A DNA stretch of 64,000 bases from Brassica napus (lineage: Eukaryota; Streptophyta; Magnoliopsida; Brassicales; Brassicaceae): the NCBI RefSeq assembly GCF_020379485.1, contig NC_063452.1, positions 58,177,338-58,241,337 of the forward strand, in the 5' to 3' direction. The position numbers and the translations under genes are program-made. Shown piece by piece: positions 45,186-58,050 of the stretch; positions within the stretch are counted from its first letter, which is position 1, and every line of letters starts with the position of its first letter. The notes under the pieces are model-generated. The model was not told the DNA's origin, made no database searches, and saw only the letters and a list, made by a program, of their open reading frames with translations.

Positions 45186-46223
45186 AAGGTCGAATTACTT
45201 CTCCTTTTACAACCGAAAAGCATAGCGAAATCGATGGTATTCGCCCCTGATTTCGCTTCCATCGTGAGAAGTGCCGAGTTCCATAACGCTTACGAAGAAG
45301 AAGACCCATTCATTGTGGCTTCGGGATACAGTGGGAGAGGATGATAATTTTTTGTCTTCAGTTTATGTAAGACCGCAAAAAATCCTGATTGAAAATCACG
45401 AAACCAAAAATATATAAACGATAATATAAAACTAGAAAATTCAGCTCATTGAGCTTAGAAAAAACTAGTTCCAACAGTTTAGTCTAGCCGCAATCGTTTA
45501 CAGCTCTCTTGTCAATTACAGATCGGTATCTGGATCTTTCGATGAGTTACTCCAATGGCGTCATTTGTTTCGGATGCGATAGAGAGTGTTTGGTGATGAA
45601 TTCAACAATTGGCTCTTGCAAAGTTCTGCCCAGATTATCTGAAGAGAGGTTGATCAAGACATTCATAGGCTTCTCCCCTTCAATCTCAAGGTTCAAGGTA
45701 CTAGCGATGAGTAAATCACACTATAAACTTGGCTTTGGTAACCATATGGTTTTGACCATGGTGAAGACCTTTAGAATGTCAAATTGACCATAAACCAGAA
45801 ACAGCTTCTAACATGAGCCCGGTATGCATCAACGAAGACCTATACTATGCAACACAGCTCCATGTCCCTGGTTCATCAATGGCAATAGCTATGATCAGCT
45901 TCAGTCTAAAGACCGAAGCTTTTGTTTCCTACCAAATCCCAGATACTTCAGTGTCAAGACACTCTCACTGTGAAACTGGTCCTTTCAATATCAGAGGAAA
46001 AGTTGGGATTTCATTTGCAGATGAGGAGCAAGATAATCACAAAATCTGGGTGCTAGAAGATGTCAAGGACAACAAATGGTCTCTCTTGTTGCTGAACATC
46101 CATCCATCGATTCAAGATGTCAACAGGTGGGTGTCTCAAAGACCTCCCTCTTTTCGAGGTCTGACAAAGAACGGTGGTATGGTTTATGCAAAGGCTCAAC
46201 AAAAAGATCTCGCCATCTGGTAG
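45186..46223 (+). pseudogene. F-box protein gene with FBA domain, decayed
   Basis: F-box proteins choose targets for SCF ubiquitin ligases. At 45186-45345 a decayed F-box reads VELLLLLQPKSIAK...FASIVRSAEF and then stops. From 45520 an F-box-associated domain follows: DRYLDLSMSYSNGVICFGC, NSTIGSCKVLPRL, FIGFSPSISRFKVLAMS. The frame then ends at about 45787, and the domain continues in another frame from 45813: VCINEDLYYATQLHVPGSS, MAIAMISFSLKTEAF, EDVKDNKWSLLLLN. Separate frames and a damaged F-box make this a pseudogene. No specific orthologue is named; this family is very large in crucifers. Confidence 0.82.
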
Positions 46224-46519
46224 TATAACGAAGAGAAAAGTCAAGAGACTATACTGGAAGGAATGGTCAGATATCGTTCCATGATCCTTTTTATGGGATT
46301 ATGTCTTGGGTGTTGGGTTCCTATGAGCAGCAACACAACAACCACTTCCTTCTTCCTCGGTGAGAAAAATAATACAATAGAGAGTTTATAAACACAGATA
46401 GTGGTTACATGAAGACATGTCCTAAGGATAGAATTAGGTCCTAGAAAATGCTAAACGTGAGTGTTTTCTTTTTTTTTATTCAGAATGTAAAGCGATGTTG
46501 CTTTCTTTTTCAATAACCA

Positions 46520-47488
46520 CTAGCTTGCGCGCGGGATGAATGTTATATATAAAAATAATGTTTATCTATTGTTATTTATTTGTATTCATTTACGTATTAT
46601 AATAATATGTATATAATTAAATTAGAGTAAACATATAAATCAAAATAATACATCTTGTTTATTTACGATATTTTTTTAGTAAATAAATCAAAACAATCAT
46701 TTTATTTATTTTATATGGTATATAACTAAATTTCAATGACATGTACATAGATATATAGTATATTTTAATATAAATATTTATTATTGAAAATTTATACTCA
46801 TGTGATAAACCAAAAATTTCCAATGTGCGATTTTTTTAATGCAAATTTCAAAATTAAAATATTAAGGTTTCAATGCTTTTTCAATATAAATTTCAAAATT
46901 ATCATATTTAAGTATTTTTCTATATTATATAGTTTAATTTTAAACTATATTAATATATAATATGAATGTCTCGTAAATGAGACTTCATATTCTTACGATT
47001 TATGATCATTTGTATCTTGTTATTACCACACAAAAAAGTTAAACCATTGATCACAAAATTTTAGTGTGAGACATTTAACGTTTTTAGTAATTTATAGTCG
47101 TTTTAAAAATTCAAATATAACATATAAGAAAAAATTTAATTCTGTTTATTATATGGTTAACGTGGTTGTTTAATATCTTTTAATAATATAAAATTAAACA
47201 AAAAGAGCTAAGATACAAAAATTATTATCAAATATTTATTATTCATAATCATTAATTTCCATATATACGTTAACCATATTAGATAATTTCGTAGCTTTTA
47301 TTTAAGGAAAGTGCGAGAATATTATTTTGTACACTATTTATCAATTTAATTGTTAGTTTAATAAAAAATATAATATAGTTTAAGATGAACCAACCTATTT
47401 CTCTAAGAATTCTGAATATCATTATCATAGTGACACGTGTCTACAAAACAACGTTGTAATGTTTATTAATTAATATATAAAGGATAGA
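46520..47488 (-). mobile_element. Possible small Helitron, minus strand
   Basis: Read on the minus strand, the left end gives CCCGCGCGCAAGCTAG followed by T: a GC-rich stem-like motif plus the CTAG Helitron end. The opposite end reads TCTATCCTTTATATATTAAT on the minus strand, like a Helitron start, and a GACACGTGTC motif follows. The base before the start is C rather than A, so that end is uncertain. The body is very AT-rich and non-coding. Confidence 0.5.
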
Positions 47489-49915
47489 GCAAATAACTAA
47501 TACTAGAAACAAAAGGTCAATTTTAGCTTCCAAGACTTTTTTTTTTTATATATGTCATTTGTGTTTATATTGTGCAATTGAACTAATAATATGTGAATAC
47601 ATGCTTACTTTTTTATTTGTGTTTCTAATGAAATGCTTTGATGTGAAAATATGAAGAAATTGGCTAAATGATGATTAGAGCCGTCCCTCTTTCAAAAGTT
47701 GATGAGATAAAGACTTATCTAGTTTGTTGTATACAAAATTTATATAAATTACCTTCTACATTACAATGACACTTATATAAGTTACATAGTTGAAGATTTT
47801 TGTCTTTGTTTACATGAAATTTGAGAATTGAAGTTTTTGCAGTTATGCTTTAAACTATTTTAGGTATTTAGATATAGAACATAAATTGTATAATGATCTA
47901 CACCAAACATTTGCTAATAACAATAAATAAATTCTAAATTTGTGTTGTTTGTATCAAGTTTGAACTTTAAATTCTTTTTATTCAATTTCAAGTTTATGTA
48001 ATATCAACAACTTTATATTACTAATCAAAGAAAATAATTATAAAACATTAAAAAAAAATCAAGTCTCATTTTGGGGTTGAAGAATAATCTTTGTCACTGC
48101 CAACTTAGTCTCATTTTTAATTACTTGTTGCTTGTTAGATCAAAATTCTCTCATAATAATTTTCTTCCTTTTTTCTCATGATTATCTCTTTCTTTATTTA
48201 TGATTCTGTTTTCCTTTGCTGAACACTAATCTTCTTTTTCCTACATTGTAGCACTGATCATGCTTATCAGTTTGTTATAATGTTTTTTTAAATCAATGGT
48301 TGGTTAATTGGTTAGAGGGGAATCAACTAAGTCGAAGAGATTCAATTAGGGCAATTCTCCTCGATATACTATTTTCAAGTTTTGATCACAAAAATAGATC
48401 ACAAGGAGAAAAATGACAAAAATGTTTCATTTAATAGGTAAAAAGATCCTAATACTCTAGATATATAAAAAAAATTAAAAATTTAAAAAAATTAAAAAAA
48501 TAATTTTTTTATGTTTTCAAATTCAAACTTTTTTATAAATTTTTTTTTTAAATTGTTTTCTTCGAATTTTTTTTTTCAAATTTTCTTTTTGTAATTCGAA
48601 AATACTTTTTGAAACTATTTTTAAAATTTTTAATATTTATTTTTTATTTTATAACTCTTCGAATCTCAATCCCAAATCTCCTCCCCGTAATTCTAAACCC
48701 TAAGGTTTGGATTAGTTAACTCTAGGGGTATAAGTGTATATTTACCTCTTCAATGAAACATTTTGGTCATTTTGATCTTTATATTATATATTTGTGACAT
48801 AAACTTCTTTAGTGCTATCCTATAGTAATTTACATTCAATTATGTGATTGTTTGGTTCCCAATAGAAAATAACGTGATGAAGGCTTCTTAGATATTAGAA
48901 ATAATCCAAAGCTTATGTTGAAAAAATGTCTTTCTGACCTTAATTTTTATTTTTTGTCATTTCACATCATTCTTTTCTTTCTGGCCTAATAATTTAATAT
49001 ACATTTAATTTTTATATTTTATAATAATTCTTTAGTTTTTCTTGAGTCAACATTATATCTATCTATTTTTCACTAAAATATGTATTAAAATAATAATTAA
49101 TTATAAAATTTTAAAAAATATACTATGCTGTTAATAATTAAATACTAATTAAATATTCTAAAATAAGTATGAGTTATTTAAAACATATAATGATATAAAA
49201 ATTATTCTTAAAATAATTAAAATATAATATGCAACATATTGAAAACATTCAACGTATATTAATCCATATCACTTTTTTGGTTTTTCAACACCCCCATTAA
49301 AAAGATTCTAACTGTTGGAAAGTGCATTCAACTAAAGAGCAGACTTGTCGGGTAAGAATTCCATAATAGTGATATGTCATGTGTTTTATTGATGACTGAA
49401 ATTGCTGGTTTTTACACCCTAACTTTTTTATATTAATTATCTTATAACAAAATAATTTATTTATTTAAATGTTTCATATCAAAGTTTATCATTTTTGTGT
49501 GTTTACAAATAAAGATTTGTATCAGTTGAGAATAAAATGATGAAAGCTTGAGAGATGATGGAAATGATCCAAAAGTGTGAGTATGTGATTTATTTTTCAG
49601 TTTTTCTCTATTTTGTTTTAACAGAATTGTTTCATTAGGTGTTTTGATGCGTCAATGTGCTCAGTTTAGTACTTGTTATTCTTCAAGAAGAACAAAAATA
49701 GGATATCATTTTTTTGTTCTTCACTTTATGAAGAGGAAATCACTTCTTCGAGAACATATTTATCAACTAAATAATGAGTGCATTCAAAGTTAAATGATAT
49801 CCAAAATCTGAAAACAAAACAAAAATGTATAAAATAAAAATTCTTTGCAAATCATAAAATAAAAATTCTTTGCAAAATCTGAAGACAAACCCACAAAAAC
49901 CAAAACCTGTGGCCT
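47489..49915. other. AT-rich intergenic stretch with a probable MITE
   Basis: No gene seen. Between about 48340 and 48835, CAAAAATGTTTCATT on the left and AATGAAACATTTTG on the right are inverted. Further out, GATATACTATTTTC...GATCACAAA loosely pairs with the right side, suggesting a decayed MITE of about 0.5 kb. The direct repeat AAAATAAAAATTCTTTGCAA occurs twice at about 49831-49878. Confidence 0.45.
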
Positions 49916-50433
49916 TTACTTAATCATCGGAGGCGCGTAGTTATCGTTGTCAAAATCAATGGAGCATTTGGTGGAGACCGGCAGAGACGGTGAGGTGAAC
50001 CTCGTTGAGTAATCACGGTACGGAAACTCGTCTTCGAAATGTCCCATCTGTTTACCATCGTCAAAATTCAAAGAGTAACTCGATGAATCGTACCGGAAAC
50101 CAACCTGATCCGGCCTACTACTACCGCCGTCTCCTCCGCAGCCGCAGAAGTGACTGCGGCCAACGCAGCGGGTGAAGGTCTTCCACTTGGGGCCTGCCAA
50201 GATTTCAGACCACTCCCTCTCATCTTGTTCCACCCTGAGATCCACCAACGCTCGTCCGGCTCCAACTTATCAACGGTTTTGATACGTTGCCACCATAAGT
50301 TACCAACGGGACCAGACGGCTGAGATGATCCGAGACATGGTAGGAAGAAACAGCAACCTTGCTTTGCAAACATGGCTTCATGCATGTCGTCGGTCGTGTC
50401 CATTTCAGAGATCGGAAAAGATTGAAGCCCCAT
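49916..50433 (-). pseudogene. Small conserved plant protein gene with frameshift
   Basis: The first part reads MHEAMFAKQGCCFFLPCLGS, WWQRIKTVDKLEPDERWWI and GWNKMR. The homologous-looking continuation REWSEILAGPKWKTFTR, DGGSSRPDQVGFRYDSSSYS and FPYRDYSTRFTSPSLP lies in another frame. The junction ATGAGAGGGAGTGG (about 50213) looks like a two-base AG insertion. I recognise the overall type, a short plant protein of unknown function with a Cys-rich start, but no name. The 110-residue downstream frame is open to its stop, so damage may be limited to this one site. Confidence 0.6.
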
Positions 50434-51036
50434 TGGTTTTCTTGAGAAGATTGAAGGAGAGGGACAGACGCATACAGAGTCCTCCTTCCCCTGCTTCTCT
50501 GTAACCCTAAACCCTAAATCTTTCTCTCTTGCAAGATGATGCCTTTGCCTTTCTCCCTACGAATCCGTTTCTTAAGGGGAGAGGAACGGGAATAATAAAT
50601 GGCAGCTAAAACAAGAGCTGGAATTGCGTAACTGCCAAGCTGGTTTTAAAGAATCTTCCCTTAACCGTTTGCGATTTTCTAATATATATAAACCGAAACT
50701 GAACCGGTGTTTACATTCTTAAATGCTTAGATATCTCATACTACGTAACGTTAACTTTCCTTTTTTACTACACCGTCAACTTGTTAGTTGTTACGTCGCT
50801 CCTGTAAACCGTTGTAGCCGGTAAGAAACAGACGTGGGGAAGAAACTTCGAAAAATCCTTGCCGACCATATATTATATACTTTCATTGAATGTATAATAT
50901 CCACCATTGTATGGCTCTGTACAATATTTTGGCTGAAATAGTTAAACAATCAAGCCGTGCGTGGTTCCAAGGTAACTACCAAAAATCATACTATAAAATG
51001 ACTGCTTGCTTGTATGTTTTCAAAATACCCGTTATC
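50434..51036. other. Upstream region of the small gene, no other feature
   Basis: It contains the 5' side of the small minus-strand gene, with AACCCTAAACCCTAAA near 50503, a motif common in plant promoters. The rest is AT-rich. No further gene is visible. Confidence 0.45.
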
Positions 51037-51051
51037 AATAATAATATACTA

Positions 51052-51944
51052 AGCAGAGAACTAGCCTTTGAGTGGCGGTTGTATTACACGCGCGTCTCCC
51101 ATCGTTCTCTCTACCCTAAAATCTCCGATTGAAAAGGGTGGAGCCACTGCGGATCTCCGGCGGCCTCGTCGGTGTTTGTAGTGGTCTCCCCCTCAACGGA
51201 ATCAGCACAACGAGACGGAATATGCAAGATCTGGTGTTTCTAGAGGTGTTCTCGCTTCTCACTGCGACTCGGGAGAATTTCTGAAGCGGAAATTCCTATG
51301 AAGCTCCACCGCTCTGGTGATTCGTCGGTGAATGGTTGGAGTCTACTGTTAGAGGACGACGGCGACCCACTGGAACCGCAAGTCAGTCATCGGGGTAAGG
51401 GCTTAATCTCCGATGGGAAGGTTTGGTTTGGCAGTGTCGGTGGATCTCACCTCTGTAGATGGCGGTTCTCTTAGGTCTTGAATCTCGCCGGCTCGTCATC
51501 CTCCTTCCTCCACCATGAAGAGTTGATGAACACACAATACATCGGACCTGTGAGACGGTGAAGCTGTCACGGTTAACGGCGGGTTAGGGTTTTGGAGTTG
51601 ACTTCCGTATCGAGGTCGACGTTTATGGCCGCGGGACACTCCGAGGGTGGCTCCGTTGAAGGTAACTGGTACGGATCTGGCGGGCCGTTGACACCACCGC
51701 CGTGAGAAGTCACTGGAAACTGGATTATGGGGTCACGGTGTCTATCGGAGGAGGGAGTAGTCTTCCTCTGTCTTATTTCCCATAACCTAAGCTTCTCTTT
51801 GTTTTGCTTGAGCTGTGTTTTAGTTGAGTCCAAATCACTTGTAACTTATGTATTGATGTTTCTCCGGTACACCGGCACTTGTAAGATTCCGATTGCCCTT
51901 CGGAGATGATTTATTAAATATATATATTTAAAAAAAATAATAAT
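51052..51944 (+). mobile_element. Retroposon R3 with 15-bp target duplication
   Basis: AATAATAATATACTA at 51037-51051 is repeated at 51945-51959. The 893-bp insert is GC-rich relative to its surroundings and ends in ATATTTAAAAAAAATAATAA. It holds only short open frames. It matches R1 and R2 in size, orientation, A-rich end and long direct repeats, so a Sadhu-like non-autonomous retroposon is the best guess. The right copy lies in an AAT-rich run, so its boundary may be off by a few bases. Confidence 0.7.
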
Positions 51945-52086
51945 AATAATAATATACTAGTAATATTTTACATTAAACTATTAAAGTATGAAATTTGATA
52001 AGTAAAAGAAGAAATAATTTAAGACTAATAAACACATAGCGGTAAAGTATATGACACACTCTAAGTAACTTATGAAAGTTTTATAA

Positions 52087-54457
52087 TCAGTAAACTTGAG
52101 AAGAATATCCCATGTAATTAATTCTTGGCCGTATGTTTCGCTGATCGTTCATGACTTCCTTGAAATCAACAGCCTTGATCACCATAGCTTCTCGGCGGCC
52201 GTCCTGCTCCTGAACTGCCCCGAACACAATCTCGTTTTCTCGGTTATCGTCGGTATTGTTCACATTTCGTTTCTTTTGGTTTTGGTATTGGTCACAATCT
52301 TGGTAATACGACCAGTTTTGGTTTGTGCCTTGTGCTCTAAGGTAGGGTTTATCCGGATTTGAACCTGATCTCGGTTCTAAAGCCGGTGGTCCATCTTCTT
52401 CCGGTATAGCAAAGCTCTCTTGTACCGGCCACTGGTTTGGCTGTTGCGGATGGTGGTAGTGGAAGTCTTGGGGAGTAACTTTTCTTGGTCCGGTCATCAT
52501 CTCAGAAACCGAAGAACCGGTTTTCACCACAAGCTTTCCAAGCGAACCGATAAATCCTTCTTCATTTTCCGGTTCATATTGAGGTGGAATTAATGGCTGT
52601 CGAACCGGTCTTGGGTAACGTTGATATGGAGCCATTGTCATGTTCGGTTTCGCCACATGCCTCTTATTATTCTGAAATAAAAAAACAAACCAATGGTGCT
52701 AACAGGTTCCTATATAACTCTTACCTCGAACCAAACCAAACCAAACTGTTCACTTACATTACCAAACGAAGAGAACAATGATCGTACTCTACGTACTAAT
52801 AGCGCAAACATATAACCAAAAAATGCAGCAGCAACGAGCAGAGCGGTTCCTGTACATACACAAACCGAAACGGAATCGTTTCAAGCAAAACAACAAAAAA
52901 AAAACCAACAACGTTAGCTTGTTTGAGAAGTTACCAAGATGGAGATCTGTTTCGGGCTCGTGATGAGAACAGTCATGATCGTGAAGCTGAATCTCCCTAA
53001 TCACTTGATTCCCTCGATCAATGACTAACAGAGAGCAGGTTGAAGAGACGTAGATCAAATCAAAGTCATCAGAGAATCTTCCTCCGGTTGCGATGGTTGA
53101 GACTCCTGGCATAAATAAACCAAGAAAAAGTTTTAAAATTGCGATTATCAAAGGATAAACTCAAATGTTGAATTGTGTTTACCTGCGTCGCTGATCTTGC
53201 GTATGGCCATATTATTAGTATCGGCAACGTAGATGTTTCCACTGTCGTCGATGGCTAATCCTCGAGGACGATTCATTTTGGCTTCTTTGAGCTTTCCATC
53301 CACGTGCCCTGTGTAGCCTTCTTGTGAACCGGAGACTAACTTTGGTTTACCATCTTCAATAAATTCAAAACCCAAATATTAACAAATCAGTTTGAAGAAT
53401 CTATCTACTTTGCATCTTTTAGAATCTATCTAAAAGCGAAAGTTCGGTGCTTTATAATGAGGAAATTTCTTAGATTGAGGAACAAGAAACAGCAGAAAGA
53501 ATAAACCTGAAGAACAGAGAAACAGAACACGGATAAAAGTTAAATGTGTCGTGTTGTGGAGTAAAGTGAAAAACTTTAAACCTTTAAAAGGATTTTGCTG
53601 TCAAAGAAAGAAACTTTGGAATCTAAAATATGAAGAATCTCATTTTTTTTTTTTACAGAACTGAGAAAAGCAAAAGAAAATGAATCCCCATCTTGAAGCA
53701 AAGCATAATTGTAGATACATGATTCAACGTTTTGGTGGGTCATGTTTTGAGGTTGTGAATAGATCGAATAATACCGTAAAATAAGAAAGTAATGTATACA
53801 ATCTCATGTGCAATTTTTAGAGTACCTTTTTCATCAAATCTATTTCAAGAAGAAGAAGAACTTACATCTAGAAAGAGGCATGGAGATTTTGTGGATGTTA
53901 CTGTTCTCTGAATCCAAGACAATAAGCTCTTCTCCACTAGGGGAAACTTCGACTGCATAAGGCTCAATCCCAAGCTTATTTCCATCAAACACTGTCTCTA
54001 TGTTATATCCACTTTCATATTTCACCATCGAACGGCTAGAAACACCTGTCACATTTTCTCAGTTTTTATTTTTATTTTTAGTCTATGGCAATTGAAACTT
54101 TGAAACTTTGACAGTGAGATAGGTCATACAATAAAGTACATGCATACTTTTTGGAGGTCGTCTTACCTGATTTGGTGGCGGCTGTTGTGGTTGTGGATGT
54201 CTGAAGAGACCACAACCATTTCCACAGCATTGATGCTACATTTGTCACAAGTCCACTTACAATCTCTGTTCCCAAAACAAACAAAAACAAGAACATCTTC
54301 AGAGATTTATCAAAATAATCTTCTTTCAAAATAATAATCATATTAGGGAAGTCAAGAACTCACTAACAGGAGGAGGCTTAGCTGAAACTGAAGACAACCC
54401 ACAGAAGAGAAACAAGAAAATTAAAGACAGAACCACCCAGTTACCATTTTTCATCAT
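52087..54457 (-). CDS. NHL-repeat membrane protein, intact
   Basis: NHL-repeat (beta-propeller) protein with a signal peptide and a transmembrane segment; it matches the type I recall as At5g14890. Exons 54368-54457, 54167-54263, 53866-54045, 53183-53353, 52935-53105, 52758-52849 and 52087-52671 join in frame (461 aa). The signal peptide is NWVVLSLIFLFLFCGLSSVSA. Propeller blades include GIEPYAVEVSPSGEELIVLD, RPRGLAIDDSGNIYVADTNN and FDLIYVSSTCSLLVIDRGNQ. The membrane helix is TALLVAAAFFGYMFALLV. A long polar tail rich in Gln, Asn and Pro follows. The biochemical role is unknown. It sits beside KUP8, as in Arabidopsis. Confidence 0.9.
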
Positions 54458-54848
54458 TTATTTCTTTGGTTTTTCTGTATAAACGAAAACAGAGCAAACG
54501 TTGCTTACAAGTTTAGAGAGGAGATTTATGCACTTGTATATCATTTCTTTGTTTCTATGCACTTATATATATGATGAGCTAAGCCGACAAAAGAGAAGAT
54601 TTGGAGTTAAAGAAACATAAAGAGACAAAGAATCATATGCTCTCGACTCTTGTCTACTTATTGTTCAATCTTTTCTCTTTGAATCTTAATCAGTAGGGAC
54701 AAATTATTACAAAAACAAAAAGCATATCTTACTTTTTCCACAAGCAACTCTAACACCTCTACACAAAAGTTGCAACAACAACAACAAAAAAACCTTAATT
54801 TACAAAACTGAAGTTTATTCAAGTTTAACAACAACAAAAAAAATATAG

Positions 54849-57535
54849 TCACACGATATAAACCATACCAACTTCTAAAGTAGAAGCGTGAGGAGTAGAA
54901 AGACCATAACAAAGACCTCTCGAGTTTCTCCTTAAAAAATCATACCCAAAGTTAATAGCCATCTTCTTCACCACACTCGAACCGGCCTTTGCTCTCACAT
55001 ACGAATGTCCCATTATAAACGCCATCCCCGCCTCACGCGCCTCCGTCAGCTCCGTTAACTCCTCCTCCGCGGATCTATCTATCCTCGAACTTTCCGGTAA
55101 CACAAACCTTACCCTTTTATTGACTCTCAGTCTCAGCGACCATTGTTCACGTTCGTCTAAACAATCGTCTTCATAGATTTGAACACCTTCGAGACTAGAG
55201 GAGGAAGCCGCGACTACGGTAAGCCTCTCGGACTCGTTTCCAGGGTCCAACTCGTAATCGAACGCTTTATCCGAACGTATAAACTCTGCGATACTGCAGA
55301 CAAGGTCTTGCTCAAACTCCACGTCATCTTTGTGCACGTCCCGGTAACCATACCGGGCGATACACCGGTATAACCGGTACTCCTTCGGTCCGACCCTACC
55401 AACGAGAAACCGTTCTTCCGGTTTCACGTGAGGGACAGGGACGGACTTGACGCAGAGGAAGACAACAACCTGGTGAAACGCGGGAAGGTTGGTAACGAAA
55501 TGAGAGAAGATCGCGGGAACGCCGGAGACGAGCTCGGTGCTGATCACGCCGACTCCTCGGACACGGACGATGCCGAGGTTCGAGGAGCCGAAGAGCGTGA
55601 GGAGCCAGTTGACCGAGACTTTGTTCTGGACGTCGAACTCGTAGCGCATGACGGTCCCGTAGTGCCAGAGGTACATGACGAAGAGGAAGATGAAGGAGAG
55701 GGCGAGTGGCACCCACGCGCCTTCGCGGAATTTGATGAGCGAAGCTGAGAAGTAGAGAGATTCGATTGTTCCGAAGAAGAAGATGAAGGCTAGCGCGTAG
55801 AGAGTGCTTTTGCGCCAGCATAAGACGATTACTAGTGACATTAGGCAAGTCGTTAACGGTAATAACCGCCAAACCTGCATGCATGTAACAAATAATGAAA
55901 AGATTAATACATTAAAATGTTAATGATGAATGAAAGTACTAATTCAATAGTTGGAGATATAATAAACCCGAATTTAACAAATATAGCTTCCGAGCCTGGG
56001 GAAAACGCAAATAAAAATAAGTATGAGCAGAAACTGATTATCGTAAAAAAACCGGTATTCCTCTGTTTTTAATTACCGGTTATGCATAAAAGGATGCCAC
56101 CTAGAGACATCCAACCGCGTTGCCGAGTTTTCTTGAGGAACTTGTAGATGTAATAAGGAGGCAAAGCTTTGTAAACATGAGGGTTCCAGTGGAAGATGTT
56201 GTATACACCAATGGTGCTAATGCAGAGAAGCCATACAAGCACAATTGGAGCAAACAAAAAGCCTAGACGATGTGTCCCATAGTGTTGTAGTGAGAACAAG
56301 ACTATCAGTATGGCGCAAACCACTGGCACCTCCACATCTGCAGGATTGTGTGGGTTTATTTGATTCAAATAAAGTAGGACCACTTTTCAGAAAAAAAGGT
56401 TTTAAGCTTAATGACTTTTATATTACTCTAGCTTTATAACTTCGATTATATTATTCAATTGAACTCCTAAACCACAGTCATTATTTTATGATTATAGAAG
56501 ATTGCATCTGCATCACACACACCGTCCACACCCAAAAAAAAGTTCTTAAACTTATTTTATACTTTATTAAGAAGCGTCATGTTGATCCTACATGGTTTCA
56601 GTCTAACTTACAATAGGCTAATTGACTGTGAGGACAGAAGGGCCAAAACAGCTAATGGATTAACTTAAATGACAATAAAATATTTAAGAGGAAATCATTA
56701 GAAACAACATAACTTGACATGTTGGGGGATCTAGTAATACTGAAATTTGCCATCTTAAGCACTCTTGCCTATCTAATCAAAAGAAATAGAGAGCTTACAT
56801 TGATGTTGCTCCTTTGACATGGATAACTCTAATCCAGAGACTGCTGAGAAAACTGAGAATAATCATACAAATCAGCCTCCAAAATCTTGAGAAATCCACA
56901 CAATCTGAGAAGAATCAATCTTTTTATTACCAGAGATTGCGGGTGTGAGAACACCATCACCAATGACCATACAAGTCCCAATCAGAGCAAGAACAAGCAA
57001 CATGTTCTGCAGAACCTTATGCTTCTCCAGTGTGTTTTTCAAACTCCACCCCTTGTCTTTTAAATTCCTCGGATTATCCGCGGAATTTTTCTTACACTCA
57101 GAAAGGTCCTCATCGGCGAGCTGGAAGTTGGGCAAGGAACTGATTCTAGCATGGCGACAGAGCAGAGAGTAGAGAGCAAAAGTCTCACCCTCACCATTAT
57201 CATCAGCACGAAGAACAATAAAAACGTATTTGAGTAGTGGGATGAGAGTTAATGTCCAGAAGACAAGAGACAGAACACCAAAGATCTCTTCGTTTGTCCC
57301 TGAGTGTTGGATATCTTCAGCAAAAGTGCTCTTGTAGACGTACAATGGTGAAGTAGCTAAATCTCCGTAAACCACACCTAAGCTCTGGTAAGCTAATGTC
57401 AGAACACTCCACCAAGTTTCTTTCTGTAGACAAGCAAACAAAAGATTGGATTCTTGAAATCGAGATTGAAGTGAATGAGAGTTCAAGAAACTTTACCTTA
57501 AGTTGATTCCTTGGGCTCAGACTCTCGAGATCCAT
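54849..57535 (-). pseudogene. KUP8: KUP8-like potassium transporter, internal deletion
   Basis: KUP/HAK transporters move K+ across plant membranes. Exons 57497-57535 (MDLESLSPRNQLK), 56931-57423, 56799-56852 and 56077-56337 are in frame and well kept: [30 protein letters not shown] and [14 protein letters not shown]. The next exon begins correctly at 55995 (GSEAIF) but diverges after about 20 bases. The segment for several membrane helices, roughly 130 residues, is missing from the 200 bp before the last exon. That exon (GLAVITV...) has an 8-base loss that shifts the frame before [16 protein letters not shown], after which the long C-terminal domain is open to the usual end [12 protein letters not shown]. 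This cannot encode a normal transporter. The well-kept codons imply recent loss. Confidence 0.88.
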
Positions 57536-57907
57536 GATTGGAGTTTTGCTCTTAAATCACAACAAGACTCCCATTCTTGGGGATAAGAAGATTTAAGTTC
57601 GTTGAAAACAAGAAAGATTGGTGAATTTAATTCGATTGACGTTACACTGACTTTTCTTTGGATTCTTTATGTGATTTAATGTATTGAAAGTACAAAGCTT
57701 TGGCCAAAATTAAGAACCGCAAGAGAGGAGGGAGAGAGAGAGAACATACTTACAAAACCTATGAAAGCATCATTGAGATAACTGCCACAAATATAACTGC
57801 AAATATCATAAATTGTGGGGCCTTACTTATAAATAGTTTTGTATATATATTTTTTTACTTTATGTGTAGGTGTTACTTTTTATGTAATGTTTGTGTCAAC
57901 TCTAAAT

Positions 57908-58050
57908 CATGATTATTGGGATTCTTGTTATTGGGTCTTTAATACACATATATTTATATATATATATATATATTATATATACGTATATAATATTTACATA
58001 CAAATATATGTGTATTAAGGATACTATAACAAAAACCTTCAATAATCATG
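57908..58050. mobile_element. Hairpin MITE with AT core
   Basis: CATGATTATTGGGATTCTTG and its imperfect complement at 58020-58050, plus AATACACATATATTT and AAATATATGTGTATT, form arms of about 48 bp around a TA-repeat centre. It lies upstream of the KUP8-like gene. Confidence 0.75.

Noticed and set aside
55396..55884. Arg/Leu-rich 162-residue frame over KUP8
   Set aside because: It is an alternative frame of the KUP8 last exon; the C-terminal KUP sequence in the other frame is unmistakable. Only its first residues (GLAVITV) are real homology.
57945..57985. TA-repeat as a microsatellite of interest
   Set aside because: It is simply the centre of the hairpin MITE at 57908-58050.
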